Numbered from the stretch's first letter, positions 1 to 4,331 are shown. The stretch: 8,013 nucleotides of DNA from Pseudomonadota bacterium (GCA_023389135.1 JAEWEX010000159.1:1-8013), one strand, 5' to 3'. The notes: generated by a model from the letters alone, not told the origin. Translations and numbers: made by a program.

Positions 1-127
1 CCAGTCCATGGACTGGAGCGGCCCGGGCGGGACGGTCCGGCAATTGACGGTGCTCGCGGTGTCCCAGCCCGCGGAGCCGTCCGCGCCCGGCCGTCACAGC
101 GGAGCACCCATCATCGCGGGAGCGTGA
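1..127 (+). CDS. C-terminal end of a GreA/Rnk-family protein (5' truncated by window edge)
   Basis: Frame 2 is open from the window edge to a TGA at 125-127 and encodes about 41 residues, beginning QSMDWSGPGG and continuing TVRQLTVLAVSQP. This resembles the extreme C-terminus of Rnk-type regulators, where a 'G(Q/D)S..W....G..R.LTVL.V' strand follows the conserved 'iGaALlGL' segment; that segment would lie left of the window. Rnk proteins bind RNA polymerase in the secondary channel like GreA/GreB and were first described as nucleoside diphosphate kinase regulators. A perfect GC-rich hairpin starts at the first base after the stop, which supports a real gene end here. The next gene is a second member of the same family. 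The call rests on a short tail, so it is moderate; only the strand pattern is seen, not the diagnostic core. Confidence 0.55.
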   Translation, partial: QSMDWSGPGGTVRQLTVLAVSQPAEPSAPGRHSGAPIIAGA

Positions 128-149
128 CCCGGCGCGTCCGCGCGCCGGG
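128..149 (+). terminator. Perfect 9-bp hairpin directly after the stop codon
   Basis: CCCGGCGCG (128-136), loop TCCG (137-140) and CGCGCCGGG (141-149) form a perfect 9-bp stem that begins at the base after the TGA at 125-127. It is followed by CTCCTCCC rather than a T run, so it may be a weak intrinsic terminator or a 3'-end stabilising structure. Its placement argues that transcription of the upstream Rnk-type gene ends here. Confidence 0.5.
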
Positions 150-211
150 CTCCTCCCACTCCGGACACATCACGACGCCCGGGCCGCAATCCGGGCGAAC
201 GGAGACATGCG

Positions 212-721
212 ATGACAATCGATTGCCGAGACTGCCTCACCACCCGCGACCACGCCGTGCTGGAGTCGATCCTGCGCCGTGGTGTCCTTGACCGGCCCTA
301 CGCCCGCGCGCTGCGGCGGAAGCTCGCGAATGCCCAGGTCGTCTTCACGGACGATGTCGATCCCGACGTGGCGACGCTGAACAGCCGCGTGGCCTACTCG
401 GTCGAGGGCCGGGACGACGAGCGCGTGCTGAGCTATGGCGTCAGCGCGGGGATGCCGGGCGCCGTCCTTCCCGTTCTTAGCCACAGGGGGCTTGCCCTGC
501 TGGGCGTCCGGAAGGGCGGGGAGCGGATCGTCCAACGGCTCGACGGCGGCGAGGAGAAGATCCAGCTCCACAAGGTGCTGTACCAGCCGGAGGCCGCGCG
601 GCGACAGCGCAGGAAGGAGGGCGCAGCCGCGGACCGGTTGCCGGCGCTCTTGCCCCATCCGCGCGATCCGGGACCCCACCAAAGACTGGCGGACGACGAT
701 CCGGGGCCGACGGCGGCCTGA
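212..721 (+). CDS. Rnk-like GreA/GreB-family regulator, 169 aa with unusual tail
   Basis: Predicted cytosolic RNA polymerase-binding protein of the GreA/GreB/Rnk superfamily. Residues 1-40 form a short N-terminal helical part (compare the long coiled coil of GreA). Residues about 45-128 are the C-terminal FKBP-like domain: 'DDVDPDVATLNSRVAY' matches the family 'vp.dvVtmnSrV', 'SHRGLALLGVRKGG' matches 'tPlGaALLGlr.Gd', and 'LHKVLYQPEAA' is the characteristic Rnk ending. The start at 212 has GGAG at 201-204, seven bases upstream; an ATG at 207 is closed at once. Family members usually stop shortly after the YQPEA motif (here 124-128). This one carries about 41 extra Arg/Pro/Asp-rich residues, which look like read-on through a lost stop rather than a domain. 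The 'P-x-G' of the core is changed to 'HRG'. It follows another Rnk-type gene after 84 bp and precedes IS debris, so it may be a divergent or decaying paralogue. Confidence 0.7.
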   Translation: MTIDCRDCLTTRDHAVLESILRRGVLDRPYARALRRKLANAQVVFTDDVDPDVATLNSRVAYSVEGRDDERVLSYGVSAGMPGAVLPVLSHRGLALLGVRKGGERIVQRLDGGEEKIQLHKVLYQPEAARRQRRKEGAAADRLPALLPHPRDPGPHQRLADDDPGPTAA

Positions 722-875
722 CCGCCAGGAGCATGCGACGGAGAGTGCCGCTGAGGTTGCTCCCCGTCGCACCCCGCGGCCCAGGGCCTGCGGAAAGCCG
801 CACTAGGGCTCGGACCCATGAGTTTGTTGGCACCGCCGGCTCGGTGTGATTCACGGCTTCCCGGAGGAAGCACGG

Positions 876-1031
876 ATGAATCGGGATCGTTTCTGGCTCA
901 CGGACACGCAGTTTGCGCGGATCGAGCCGCATTTGCCGAAGGATACGCGTGGCAAGCCTCGTGTTGACGACCGCCGGGTGATCAGCGGCATCGTCCATGT
1001 CCTGAAAGTACGGCGGGCGCTGGATCGATGC
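876..1031 (+). pseudogene. IS5-family transposase, N-terminal fragment
   Basis: The reading MNRDRFWLTDTQFARIEPHL and, a few residues on, GKPRVDDRRVISGIVHVLK is the hallmark N-terminus of IS5-family (IS427-like) transposases: 'W.iepllp....RGkpRvDdRrvisGIlhvLksGgrW'. A ribosome binding site GGAGGAA lies at 862-868 before ATG 876. After 'HVLK' (about 1007) the expected 'SGGRW' appears one base out of frame: GGC GGG CGC TGG runs 1012-1023 and is followed by ATC GAT GCT. This marks a +1 frameshift at 1008-1011. About 50 of the roughly 250 residues expected remain, the DDE catalytic core is gone, and homology switches at about 1028 to another IS family. An unexplained non-coding stretch at 800-860 may hold the left end of the element; I could not identify a terminal inverted repeat with confidence. 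Confidence 0.8.
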
Positions 1032-1219
1032 TCGACGTCACCTTCGACGAGGACGCCGCCCGCAACCGCGCCGACAACGGACCCCAAAACCTCGCCACCC
1101 TCCGACGCCTGACCCTCAACATGCCCCGAACTCCACGCCCCAGGCTTCCAATCTCGCGAAAACGCGAATGCGCCGGATGGTCCGACGACGTCGCGCGATC
1201 AATCATCGTCCAATTGCGG
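1028..1219 (+). pseudogene. ISAs1-family transposase, C-terminal fragment
   Basis: In frame 2 the reading MLDVTFDEDAARNRADNGPQ then NLATLRRLTLNMPR and, after a short gap, ISRKRECAGWSDDVARSII matches the C-terminal end of ISAs1-family (H-repeat-type) transposases: 'vLDV.f.ED..r.r..nga.Nla.lRr.alNllr........krkraGWddd...ll'. About 64 residues are left of a roughly 370-residue protein. The catalytic DDE residues that precede this block are missing, because the upstream DNA is IS5-derived. The family normally ends a residue or two after the position of Arg64 (1217-1219). Here the next codon is CAG (1220-1222), one substitution from TAG, and the frame stays open to 1423. ATG 1028 is an incidental start inside the remnant, not a true initiation codon. 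Confidence 0.8.
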
Positions 1220-1220
1220 C

Positions 1221-1248
1221 AGCCCTGGACGCTTCGGACGTCCGGGCT
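1221..1248. terminator. Hairpin with C(UUCG)G tetraloop after the ISAs1 remnant
   Basis: AGCCCTGGACG (1221-1231) pairs with CGTCCGGGCT (1239-1248) with one bulged T. The apex CTTCGG forms a C(UUCG)G-type loop with a bulged A, a very stable motif common in terminators. It lies immediately past the expected end of the ISAs1 transposase. A T-rich tract is lacking on both strands (TGCCCTTCTC follows on +). It could be the IS transcription end, or a distal terminator for the leftward dedA transcript about 170 bp away. Confidence 0.4.
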
Positions 1249-1423
1249 TGCCCTTCTCGACCGCGCTCAGGAGTGCTGGGACGGCGAGGCCTCGCTCGTG
1301 AAGGCAAGGCTCGCCACGCTCGACCTGGCGCAGGCATTGGACCGGCAAAGCGAGCCGGCGGCGGCCTGTGCGAGGGAGCGGGCGCGGCGCGCCATTGGCG
1401 AGATGCTTGGAGCGGCCGGCTAG
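1223..1423 (+). pseudogene. Unknown helical tail fused to ISAs1 remnant, possible remains of a truncated gene
   Basis: The ISAs1 frame continues for 66 codons to a TAG at 1421-1423. From about 1250 the reading is protein-like: GLALLDRAQECWDGEASL, then VKARLATLDLAQALDRQ, ending ARRAIGEMLGAAG. It is Ala/Leu/Arg/Glu-rich and probably alpha-helical. I do not recognise it. Its stop overlaps the dedA stop on the other strand in a shared CTAG (1420-1423), the compact convergent ending expected of two native genes. It may therefore be the 3' end of a host gene whose 5' part was replaced by the insertion sequences. Equally it could be a random open frame in GC-rich DNA, so confidence is low. Confidence 0.3.
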
Positions 1424-2022
1424 ATTGCCTGTGATGCGCGCCGGAACCGTCTGATGAGGGCCGCTCCCAGCGCCAGGGTCACCGTCGTGGCGGTGACGAA
1501 GCCGACGGCGTTCCCGGCTACGTCGGCGATGAATTCGATACGCCCCCCAAAGGAATAGCCGAGGCCCACATAAAGCCCGACCCAGACCGCTTCGCCCAGC
1601 ACCTGCCACGTCGTGAAGCGGGCCCAGCCCATTTCCGAGCCGCCGGCGAGCACGTTCACATAGGGACCGAGCGGGCTGAGCAGCCAGCGGCTGAAGAAGA
1701 CCCCGCCGCCTCCCCAGCGCGCGACGAAGGAGCTCGCCTTCCTGAAAAGCGCGCGACGCCGGACGTTCGACTCGGCGCGTCGGCGCAGGGCAGCATTGCC
1801 CCACCGGCCGACGGCGTAGCCGAGCTGGTCTCCGGCGACCGCGCCGGCGATGGCGGATGCGAGGACCGATGTCAGCGTCAGGTCGCCAGAGGCCACGAAG
1901 GCGCCGCCGCCCAGCATCACGAGGGATGAGGGGAGCGGCAGACCGAGGCACGAGGCGAAGGTCGCCACCAGGATGACGGCGGCGCCGTAATCGGCGACCA
2001 GCGCGAAGAAGGTGGCGCTCAC
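1420..2022 (-). CDS. DedA/VTT-domain inner-membrane protein (divergent)
   Basis: A 200-aa polytopic membrane protein. Hydrophobic stretches lie at about 5-40, 45-72, 105-125, 138-160 and 165-190. The DedA/VTT signature is visible: 'LGLPLPSSLVMLGGG' (26-40) is the re-entrant segment, 'GDQLGYAVGRWGN' (64-76) follows, and then 'FFSRWLLSPLGPYVNVLAGG.EM.W..F' (109-136). DedA proteins are tied to proton-motive-force-dependent membrane homeostasis and, in some members, lipid-carrier flipping. Oddities: the usual acidic residue in the first re-entrant motif is a Ser (S32/S33), and the second Arg of the common 'R..PgvR' motif is Gly119; only Arg112 remains. It is thus a divergent subtype whose transport chemistry may differ. 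The start is GTG at 2022-2020, overlapping the upstream TGA in GTGA, which indicates translational coupling to the 112-aa gene. Confidence 0.85.
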   Translation of the reverse strand: MSATFFALVADYGAAVILVATFASCLGLPLPSSLVMLGGGAFVASGDLTLTSVLASAIAGAVAGDQLGYAVGRWGNAALRRRAESNVRRRALFRKASSFVARWGGGGVFFSRWLLSPLGPYVNVLAGGSEMGWARFTTWQVLGEAVWVGLYVGLGYSFGGRIEFIADVAGNAVGFVTATTVTLALGAALIRRFRRASQAI

Positions 2023-2357
2023 TTTCTGCCGGCCCTGTTGCCTTGGATCGCGGCCATGAGGGCATCGGCCACGGCTTCCGGTGAAGTCTGCCGTTGTGCC
2101 GCCACCTCGCCGACGGTCCAGCGGCGGCCGCTCTCAAGGTCGATGTCCAGCGCCTCCGCGAGCACCTCCGGGGGGACATCCCAGGACCGCGCCACATAGC
2201 GGATGGGCATCCAGGCCTCGATGGCCTGCTCATGATGGGACGGGTCGGCCCAATAGACCGTGGCGACCACCGTCCGGATCAGAAAGAAGACCGAGAAGGC
2301 CGCCGCAACGACAAAGGCCGCCGCCATCCATGGGTGCCGTCGGACAGTCGGTCTCAT
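2019..2357 (-). CDS. Small single-pass membrane protein, unknown function, between VIT and DedA genes
   Basis: 112 aa. A basic N-terminus (MRPTVRRHPW) is followed by one strong membrane helix at about 11-35 (AAAFVVAAAFSVFFLIRTVV). Next come an aromatic segment with an HH pair (residues 36-56) and a soluble helical C-terminus. The latter, 'VPPEVLAEALDI.......WTVGEVAAQRQTSPEAVADAL' (61-100), looks like two consecutive short helix-turn-helix units; I read this as a possible interaction domain, not as proven DNA binding. I do not recognise a named family. ATG start at 2357-2355. It begins 12 bp after the VIT gene stop and overlaps the dedA start by four bases, so the three genes very likely form one operon. 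Its role is probably auxiliary to the VIT or DedA membrane proteins (inference from context only). Confidence 0.75.
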   Translation of the reverse strand: MRPTVRRHPWMAAAFVVAAAFSVFFLIRTVVATVYWADPSHHEQAIEAWMPIRYVARSWDVPPEVLAEALDIDLESGRRWTVGEVAAQRQTSPEAVADALMAAIQGNRAGRK

Positions 2358-2369
2358 GGGGCGCCCGGC

Positions 2370-3074
2370 CTATACGCTCACCCCGAAGACCCAGCCGACG
2401 CCGGCCGTGACCGCCATGGCGGCTGCTCCCCAGAATACCACCCTGCCGGCTGCCCTGAGCCTTGGCGCGCCGCCGGCCTGTGCGCCCAGGGCCCCCAGGA
2501 CGGCGAGACTGGCCAGGGTGGTCAGCACGATGACCGGGATGATCTGCGATGTCGGAGCCAGGAGCGCGGCGACCAGCGGGACCGCAGCCGCGATCGAGAA
2601 GGTCACGCCCGAGGCCATCGCGGCCTGGAGGGGGTTGGCGGAGTGGATGTCGGATATCCCGAGCTCGTCCCGCACATGGGCGCCGAGCGGGTCCTTCTCG
2701 CTCAGCTCCTTCGCCACGAGCGCCGCGGTGACCGGCGACAGGCCGCGTCCCTCATAGATCGATGCCAGCTCGCGCTCCTCCTCGTCCGCCACGGTGGACA
2801 GCGCCTCCCGCTCGCGGGCGATGTCCGCCCGCTCGATGTCGGCCTGCGAACTGACGGAAACGTACTCGCCGGCGGCCATGGACATGGCGCCCGCGGCCAG
2901 GCCGGCAGCGCCGGCGACCAGGATTGCGGAGCGGCTGGGGCCGGCCGCCGCCACGCCCACAATCAGCGAGGATACGGATACGATCCCGTCGTTCGCGCCG
3001 AGAACGGCTGCGCGCAGCCACCCGGATCGGTTGATGAAGTGGAGTTCCGCGTGGGCCGACCGATATGGGAGCAA
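2370..3074 (-). CDS. VIT1/CCC1-family Fe(II)/Mn(II) transporter, TTG start
   Basis: Predicted inner-membrane iron/manganese transporter of the VIT1/CCC1/nodulin-21 family, 234 aa from the chosen start, the usual bacterial size. Residues 11-33 (LHFINRSGWLRAAVLGANDGIVS) are the family signature in the first membrane helix, including the conserved Asp29. 'GAMSMAAGEYVSVSSQ.D' (62-79) is the second signature, with Met and Glu thought to line the ion path. The acidic cytosolic helical segment (about 79-150, with many Glu) corresponds to the metal-binding domain. Three further hydrophobic helices lie at about 155-234. No ATG or GTG lies near the signature in frame; TTG at 3074-3072 with AGGAAGG at 3090-3084 gives a conventional short N-terminus. 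An ORF reading extended to 3293 would add a Pro/Arg-rich, non-homologous stretch and is rejected. It heads the VIT-112aa-DedA block and follows a 41-aa ORF by 28 bp. Confidence 0.88.
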   Translation of the reverse strand: MLPYRSAHAELHFINRSGWLRAAVLGANDGIVSVSSLIVGVAAAGPSRSAILVAGAAGLAAGAMSMAAGEYVSVSSQADIERADIAREREALSTVADEEERELASIYEGRGLSPVTAALVAKELSEKDPLGAHVRDELGISDIHSANPLQAAMASGVTFSIAAAVPLVAALLAPTSQIIPVIVLTTLASLAVLGALGAQAGGAPRLRAAGRVVFWGAAAMAVTAGVGWVFGVSV

Positions 3075-3080
3075 AGGCGA

Positions 3081-3090
3081 TCCCCTTCCT
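3081..3090 (-). promoter_or_regulatory. Ribosome binding site deciding the TTG start of the VIT gene
   Basis: On the minus strand AGGAAGGGGA (3090-3081) sits nine bases (from AGGAAGG) before the TTG at 3074-3072. It is the only Shine-Dalgarno-like sequence between the family signature and the upstream small ORF, so it supports TTG initiation. Confidence 0.55.
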
Positions 3091-3102
3091 GATTGGTGGA
3101 GG

Positions 3103-3228
3103 TCAGGGCCAGATCGGCAGGCGCGCCCGCCAAAGCGCGGCGCTTGCGACCGGCAGCAGCGCGAGTGGGGTCGCGACGGCGAGGACCGCGTAGTCGGCGG
3201 ACGTGTTCCCGTGGCGGTCGCGTCGCAT
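3103..3228 (-). CDS. 41-aa single-pass membrane peptide upstream of VIT transporter
   Basis: The minus-strand ORF starts at ATG 3228-3226 and stops at TGA 3105-3103. It is preceded by a near-perfect Shine-Dalgarno (GGAGGT at 3240-3235, within GGGGGAGGT) with six bases of spacing. The peptide has a polar, charged N-terminus (MRRDRHGNTSAD), one membrane-length hydrophobic segment (residues 13-33, YAVLAVATPLALLPVASAALW) and a short basic/aromatic end (RARLPIWP). It lies 28 bp before the VIT gene on the same strand. I know no family for it. The ribosome binding site, the membrane topology and the operon position make a real small membrane protein plausible, perhaps an accessory of the transporter (inference). 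The coding sequence is too short for composition to prove it. Confidence 0.5.
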   Translation of the reverse strand: MRRDRHGNTSADYAVLAVATPLALLPVASAALWRARLPIWP

Positions 3229-3232
3229 TGCC

Positions 3233-3376
3233 CTACCTCCCCCGCACGGCGCGCCATCCCGCATCCAGCGCCTCGGCTACGTCGCAGAACCACTGCTCGC
3301 CGGCGTCGTCTATCTTGGTCGCAGCATAAGGGCGCGACGACGGCGTGTGGCAGATTTTCTCGCTCTGCCGTTCGAC
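3233..3376 (-). pseudogene. Start-less remnant resembling a 'sunset' domain
   Basis: An open minus-strand stretch of 47 codons, between TAA (3379-3377) and TAG (3235-3233), reads SEKICHTPSSRPYAATKIDD then AGEQWFCDVAEALDAGWRA. This fits the small bacterial 'sunset' domain pattern, recalled as 'GeriYHvPGsryYd.TrId...GErwFCse.eA.aAGWR'. The His/Pro/Tyr, Thr-x-Ile, Trp-Phe-Cys and Gly-Trp-Arg landmarks are all present with correct spacing. No ATG, GTG or TTG precedes the domain in frame; the upstream in-frame TAA separates it from the 68-aa ORF, which is in the same frame. Either the 5' part was lost or mutated, or an unusual start or readthrough is used. The usual Gly of 'PG' is Ser. Family assignment is from memory and moderate. 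Confidence 0.5.
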
Positions 3377-3583
3377 TTACTCACGGCTACCAACCCCGCG
3401 AGGCGCGCCCACAGCCTCCGATGTGTGGATCTCGCGCGCGAGCTGCTCCCGGACCAGCTCGATCCGCGTCGCCGAGACGTCGCCTGCCGTTGCCAGCACC
3501 AGCACAAGGGCCGCCGCCATTGCCGCCTGATCCAGCGGGAGCAGAGCGAAGACGAGCGTGAGGGCGCCGATCCTCGCAATCAC
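3377..3583 (-). CDS. 68-aa two-helix membrane protein, GTG start, unknown function
   Basis: The minus-strand ORF starts at GTG 3583-3581 and ends at TAA 3379-3377. Residues 3-34 are strongly hydrophobic (ARIGALTLVFALLP, then DQAAMAAALVLVLATAG), consistent with two membrane segments or one helical hairpin. A charged helix follows (residues about 40-52, RIELVREQLAREI), then a Gly-rich end. It belongs to no family I recognise. Its GTG overlaps the TGA of an 18-codon ORF as GTGA, the same arrangement as at the dedA start further down. It may be translated by coupled re-initiation. Alternatively one base was lost and the two ORFs were once a single 86-aa protein with a charged N-terminus followed by the membrane segments. 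The five overlapping plus-strand frames here are Arg/Pro-rich and less protein-like. Confidence 0.5.
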   Translation of the reverse strand: MIARIGALTLVFALLPLDQAAMAAALVLVLATAGDVSATRIELVREQLAREIHTSEAVGAPRGVGSRE

Positions 3584-3636
3584 ATGCCATGCAGCTGCAG
3601 CCCAAAAGCTCGCTTCGCCTTCTCAGGATTCGACAT
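3580..3636 (-). CDS. 18-codon ORF with strong RBS, coupled to the 68-aa membrane ORF
   Basis: ATG at 3636-3634, stop TGA at 3582-3580, peptide MSNPEKAKRAFGLQLHGM. The Shine-Dalgarno GGGGAGG (minus strand, within GGAAGGGGAGGCC just upstream) has good spacing and is the first strong one downstream of the tRNA-Glu terminator. An in-frame ATG at 3663-3661 lacks such a site. The stop overlaps the GTG start of the following ORF (GTGA). It is either a leader peptide coupling translation or the displaced N-terminus of the membrane ORF. No attenuator-like codon run is seen. Confidence 0.4.
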   Translation of the reverse strand: MSNPEKAKRAFGLQLHGM

Positions 3637-3707
3637 GTCGGCCTCCCCTTCCCCGGGCCGCATGCGCTCCGCCGGAGCGGGCTCGGCGATCAAGGCACCA
3701 ATCAGAA

Positions 3708-3720
3708 CACAGAATCTGTG
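3708..3720. repeat. CACAGA-A-TCTGTG dyad upstream of the small-ORF/VIT gene group
   Basis: A perfect inverted repeat with 6-bp arms and one central base lies in the least GC-rich part of the spacer between the tRNA-Glu terminator (3801-3820) and the first ORF at 3636. Position and symmetry would suit a repressor operator for the leftward operon. It does not match the iron-responsive Irr/ICE or Fur consensus as I know them. I could not find a convincing -35/-10 pair around it, so this is only a candidate. The remaining spacer 3637-3800 shows only a small CGCTCC/GGAGCG hairpin (3665-3679). Confidence 0.3.
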
Positions 3721-3800
3721 GGCGGGCCCGAGGGCCGCGAGCCCGGCCGCTGTCCAGCCGCTGTGTGGGATTTCCGTGTGGGAAGAAGCTGAGGCCAGCC

Positions 3801-3820
3801 AAAAAGCACGCTAAGTGCTT
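3801..3820 (-). terminator. Rho-independent terminator of tRNA-Glu
   Basis: On the minus strand AAGCAC (3820-3815), loop TTAGC and GTGCTT (3809-3804) form a 6-bp stem. The T run at 3805-3801 overlaps its foot. It starts 12 bp past the tRNA 3' end. Confidence 0.75.
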
Positions 3821-3831
3821 GCTTAGATTGG

Positions 3832-3904
3832 CGCTCCCTAGGGGACTCGAACCCCTGTTTTCGCCGTGAGAGGGCGACGTCCTGGACCGCTAGACGAAGG
3901 GAGC
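3832..3904 (-). tRNA. tRNA-Glu (anticodon CTC)
   Basis: The reverse complement folds as a standard 73-nt tRNA without encoded CCA. The acceptor stem is GCTCCCT (3904-3898) with AGGGAGC (3839-3833) and discriminator G at 3832. The D arm contains GTCTAGCGGTCCAGGAC, closely like bacterial tRNA-Glu. The anticodon stem is TCGCC/GGCGA with loop CTCTCAC, placing anticodon CTC at 3870-3868. The T arm is AGGGG-TTCGAGT-CCCCT. The D-arm and T-arm sequences are very similar to E. coli tRNA-Glu, which has TTC; this one reads GAG codons, abundant in GC-rich genomes. It has its own promoter and terminator and lies downstream of the DUF6476-like gene on the same strand. Confidence 0.97.
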
Positions 3905-3930
3905 GGCGCGCGGCTGGGCGCGAGGCGGTC

Positions 3931-3959
3931 TCTATAGCGGCGATGCGCGGAGGCTTCAA
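3931..3959 (-). promoter_or_regulatory. Sigma-70-type promoter of tRNA-Glu
   Basis: On the minus strand TTGAAG (3959-3954) and TATAGA (3936-3931) are separated by exactly 17 bp. The -10 ends 26 bp before the first tRNA base. It lies in the short gap between the end of the DUF6476-like gene and the tRNA. Confidence 0.75.
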
Positions 3960-3977
3960 GCGCCTCGTGAGCGTCGG

Positions 3978-4331
3978 CTACGGGGCCGGCGCGATCACGG
4001 CGCGCAGGCGCAGCGTCGCGGCGTCGTAGGCGTGGACGGCCGTCGACCCGCCCGGCGCCTCCACCAGCACGAATACCGCGCCGCCATCGGCCGTGAGGCC
4101 GGTGATGCGGGCGCCCGGAGCGGCGTCGAGGACCAGCCGCGCGACCTCGCCCGCGGGCGCCGCCGGCGGCTCCTGCTTGACGACGCGGTAGGCGATGACC
4201 GACATCACCGCCAGGAAGCCGACCAGCATGATGCCGGTCGACGCGCCGACGAGAAGCCGCATGCGGCGCACGATGCGCTGCTGCGCCGGGTTCAGTTCGT
4301 CGTCGCCCTGGTCGCGGTCGTCGCTTGCCAT
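3978..4331 (-). CDS. Small membrane-anchored protein, DUF6476-like
   Basis: 117 aa. The N-terminus is hydrophilic and acidic (MASDDRDQGDDELNPAQQR), with a basic patch at 22-26. One membrane helix (residues about 27-50, LLVGASTGIMLVGFLAVMSVIAYRV) is followed by a periplasmic domain of about 65 residues with beta-strand character: 'GARITGLTADGGAVFVLVEAP' and 'AVHAYDAATLRLRAVI'. The single helix plus 'R(I)..l...g..vfvLve....v..yD..tL.l' layout is that of the small alphaproteobacterial DUF6476 proteins often encoded divergently from an rluD-type gene. The family name is from memory and the function unknown. ATG 4331-4329 has a weak GGGAG 11 bases upstream; an in-frame ORF reading to 4862 would run antisense through rluD and is rejected. 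Its start codon overlaps that of rluD on the other strand (CATG, 4329-4332), so the leader of each gene lies inside the other gene. Confidence 0.75.
   Translation of the reverse strand: MASDDRDQGDDELNPAQQRIVRRMRLLVGASTGIMLVGFLAVMSVIAYRVVKQEPPAAPAGEVARLVLDAAPGARITGLTADGGAVFVLVEAPGGSTAVHAYDAATLRLRAVIAPAP

Noticed and set aside
1..16. Perfect 16-bp palindrome CCAGTCCATGGACTGG at the window start
   Set aside because: It falls inside the reading frame of the partial Rnk-type gene (codons Q-S-M-D-W) and is likely chance; it also touches the window edge, so its context is unknown.
774..793. Possible hairpin CCGCGG / CCTGCGG after the second Rnk-like gene
   Set aside because: Short stem with a bulge and no T run; too weak to call as a terminator.
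1199..2233. 344-codon minus-strand open frame
   Set aside because: Arg/Pro-rich frame-shifted shadow of the dedA and 112-aa genes; the latter show membrane motifs and coupled start/stop.
2081..3561. Several long plus-strand open frames opposite the VIT operon
   Set aside because: Arg/Pro/Gly-rich shadows with no recognisable motif; the minus strand carries clear families.
4195..4329. Upstream start for rluD at 4195
   Set aside because: The added 45 residues are Arg/Ser/Met-rich, non-homologous and antisense to the DUF6476-like gene.
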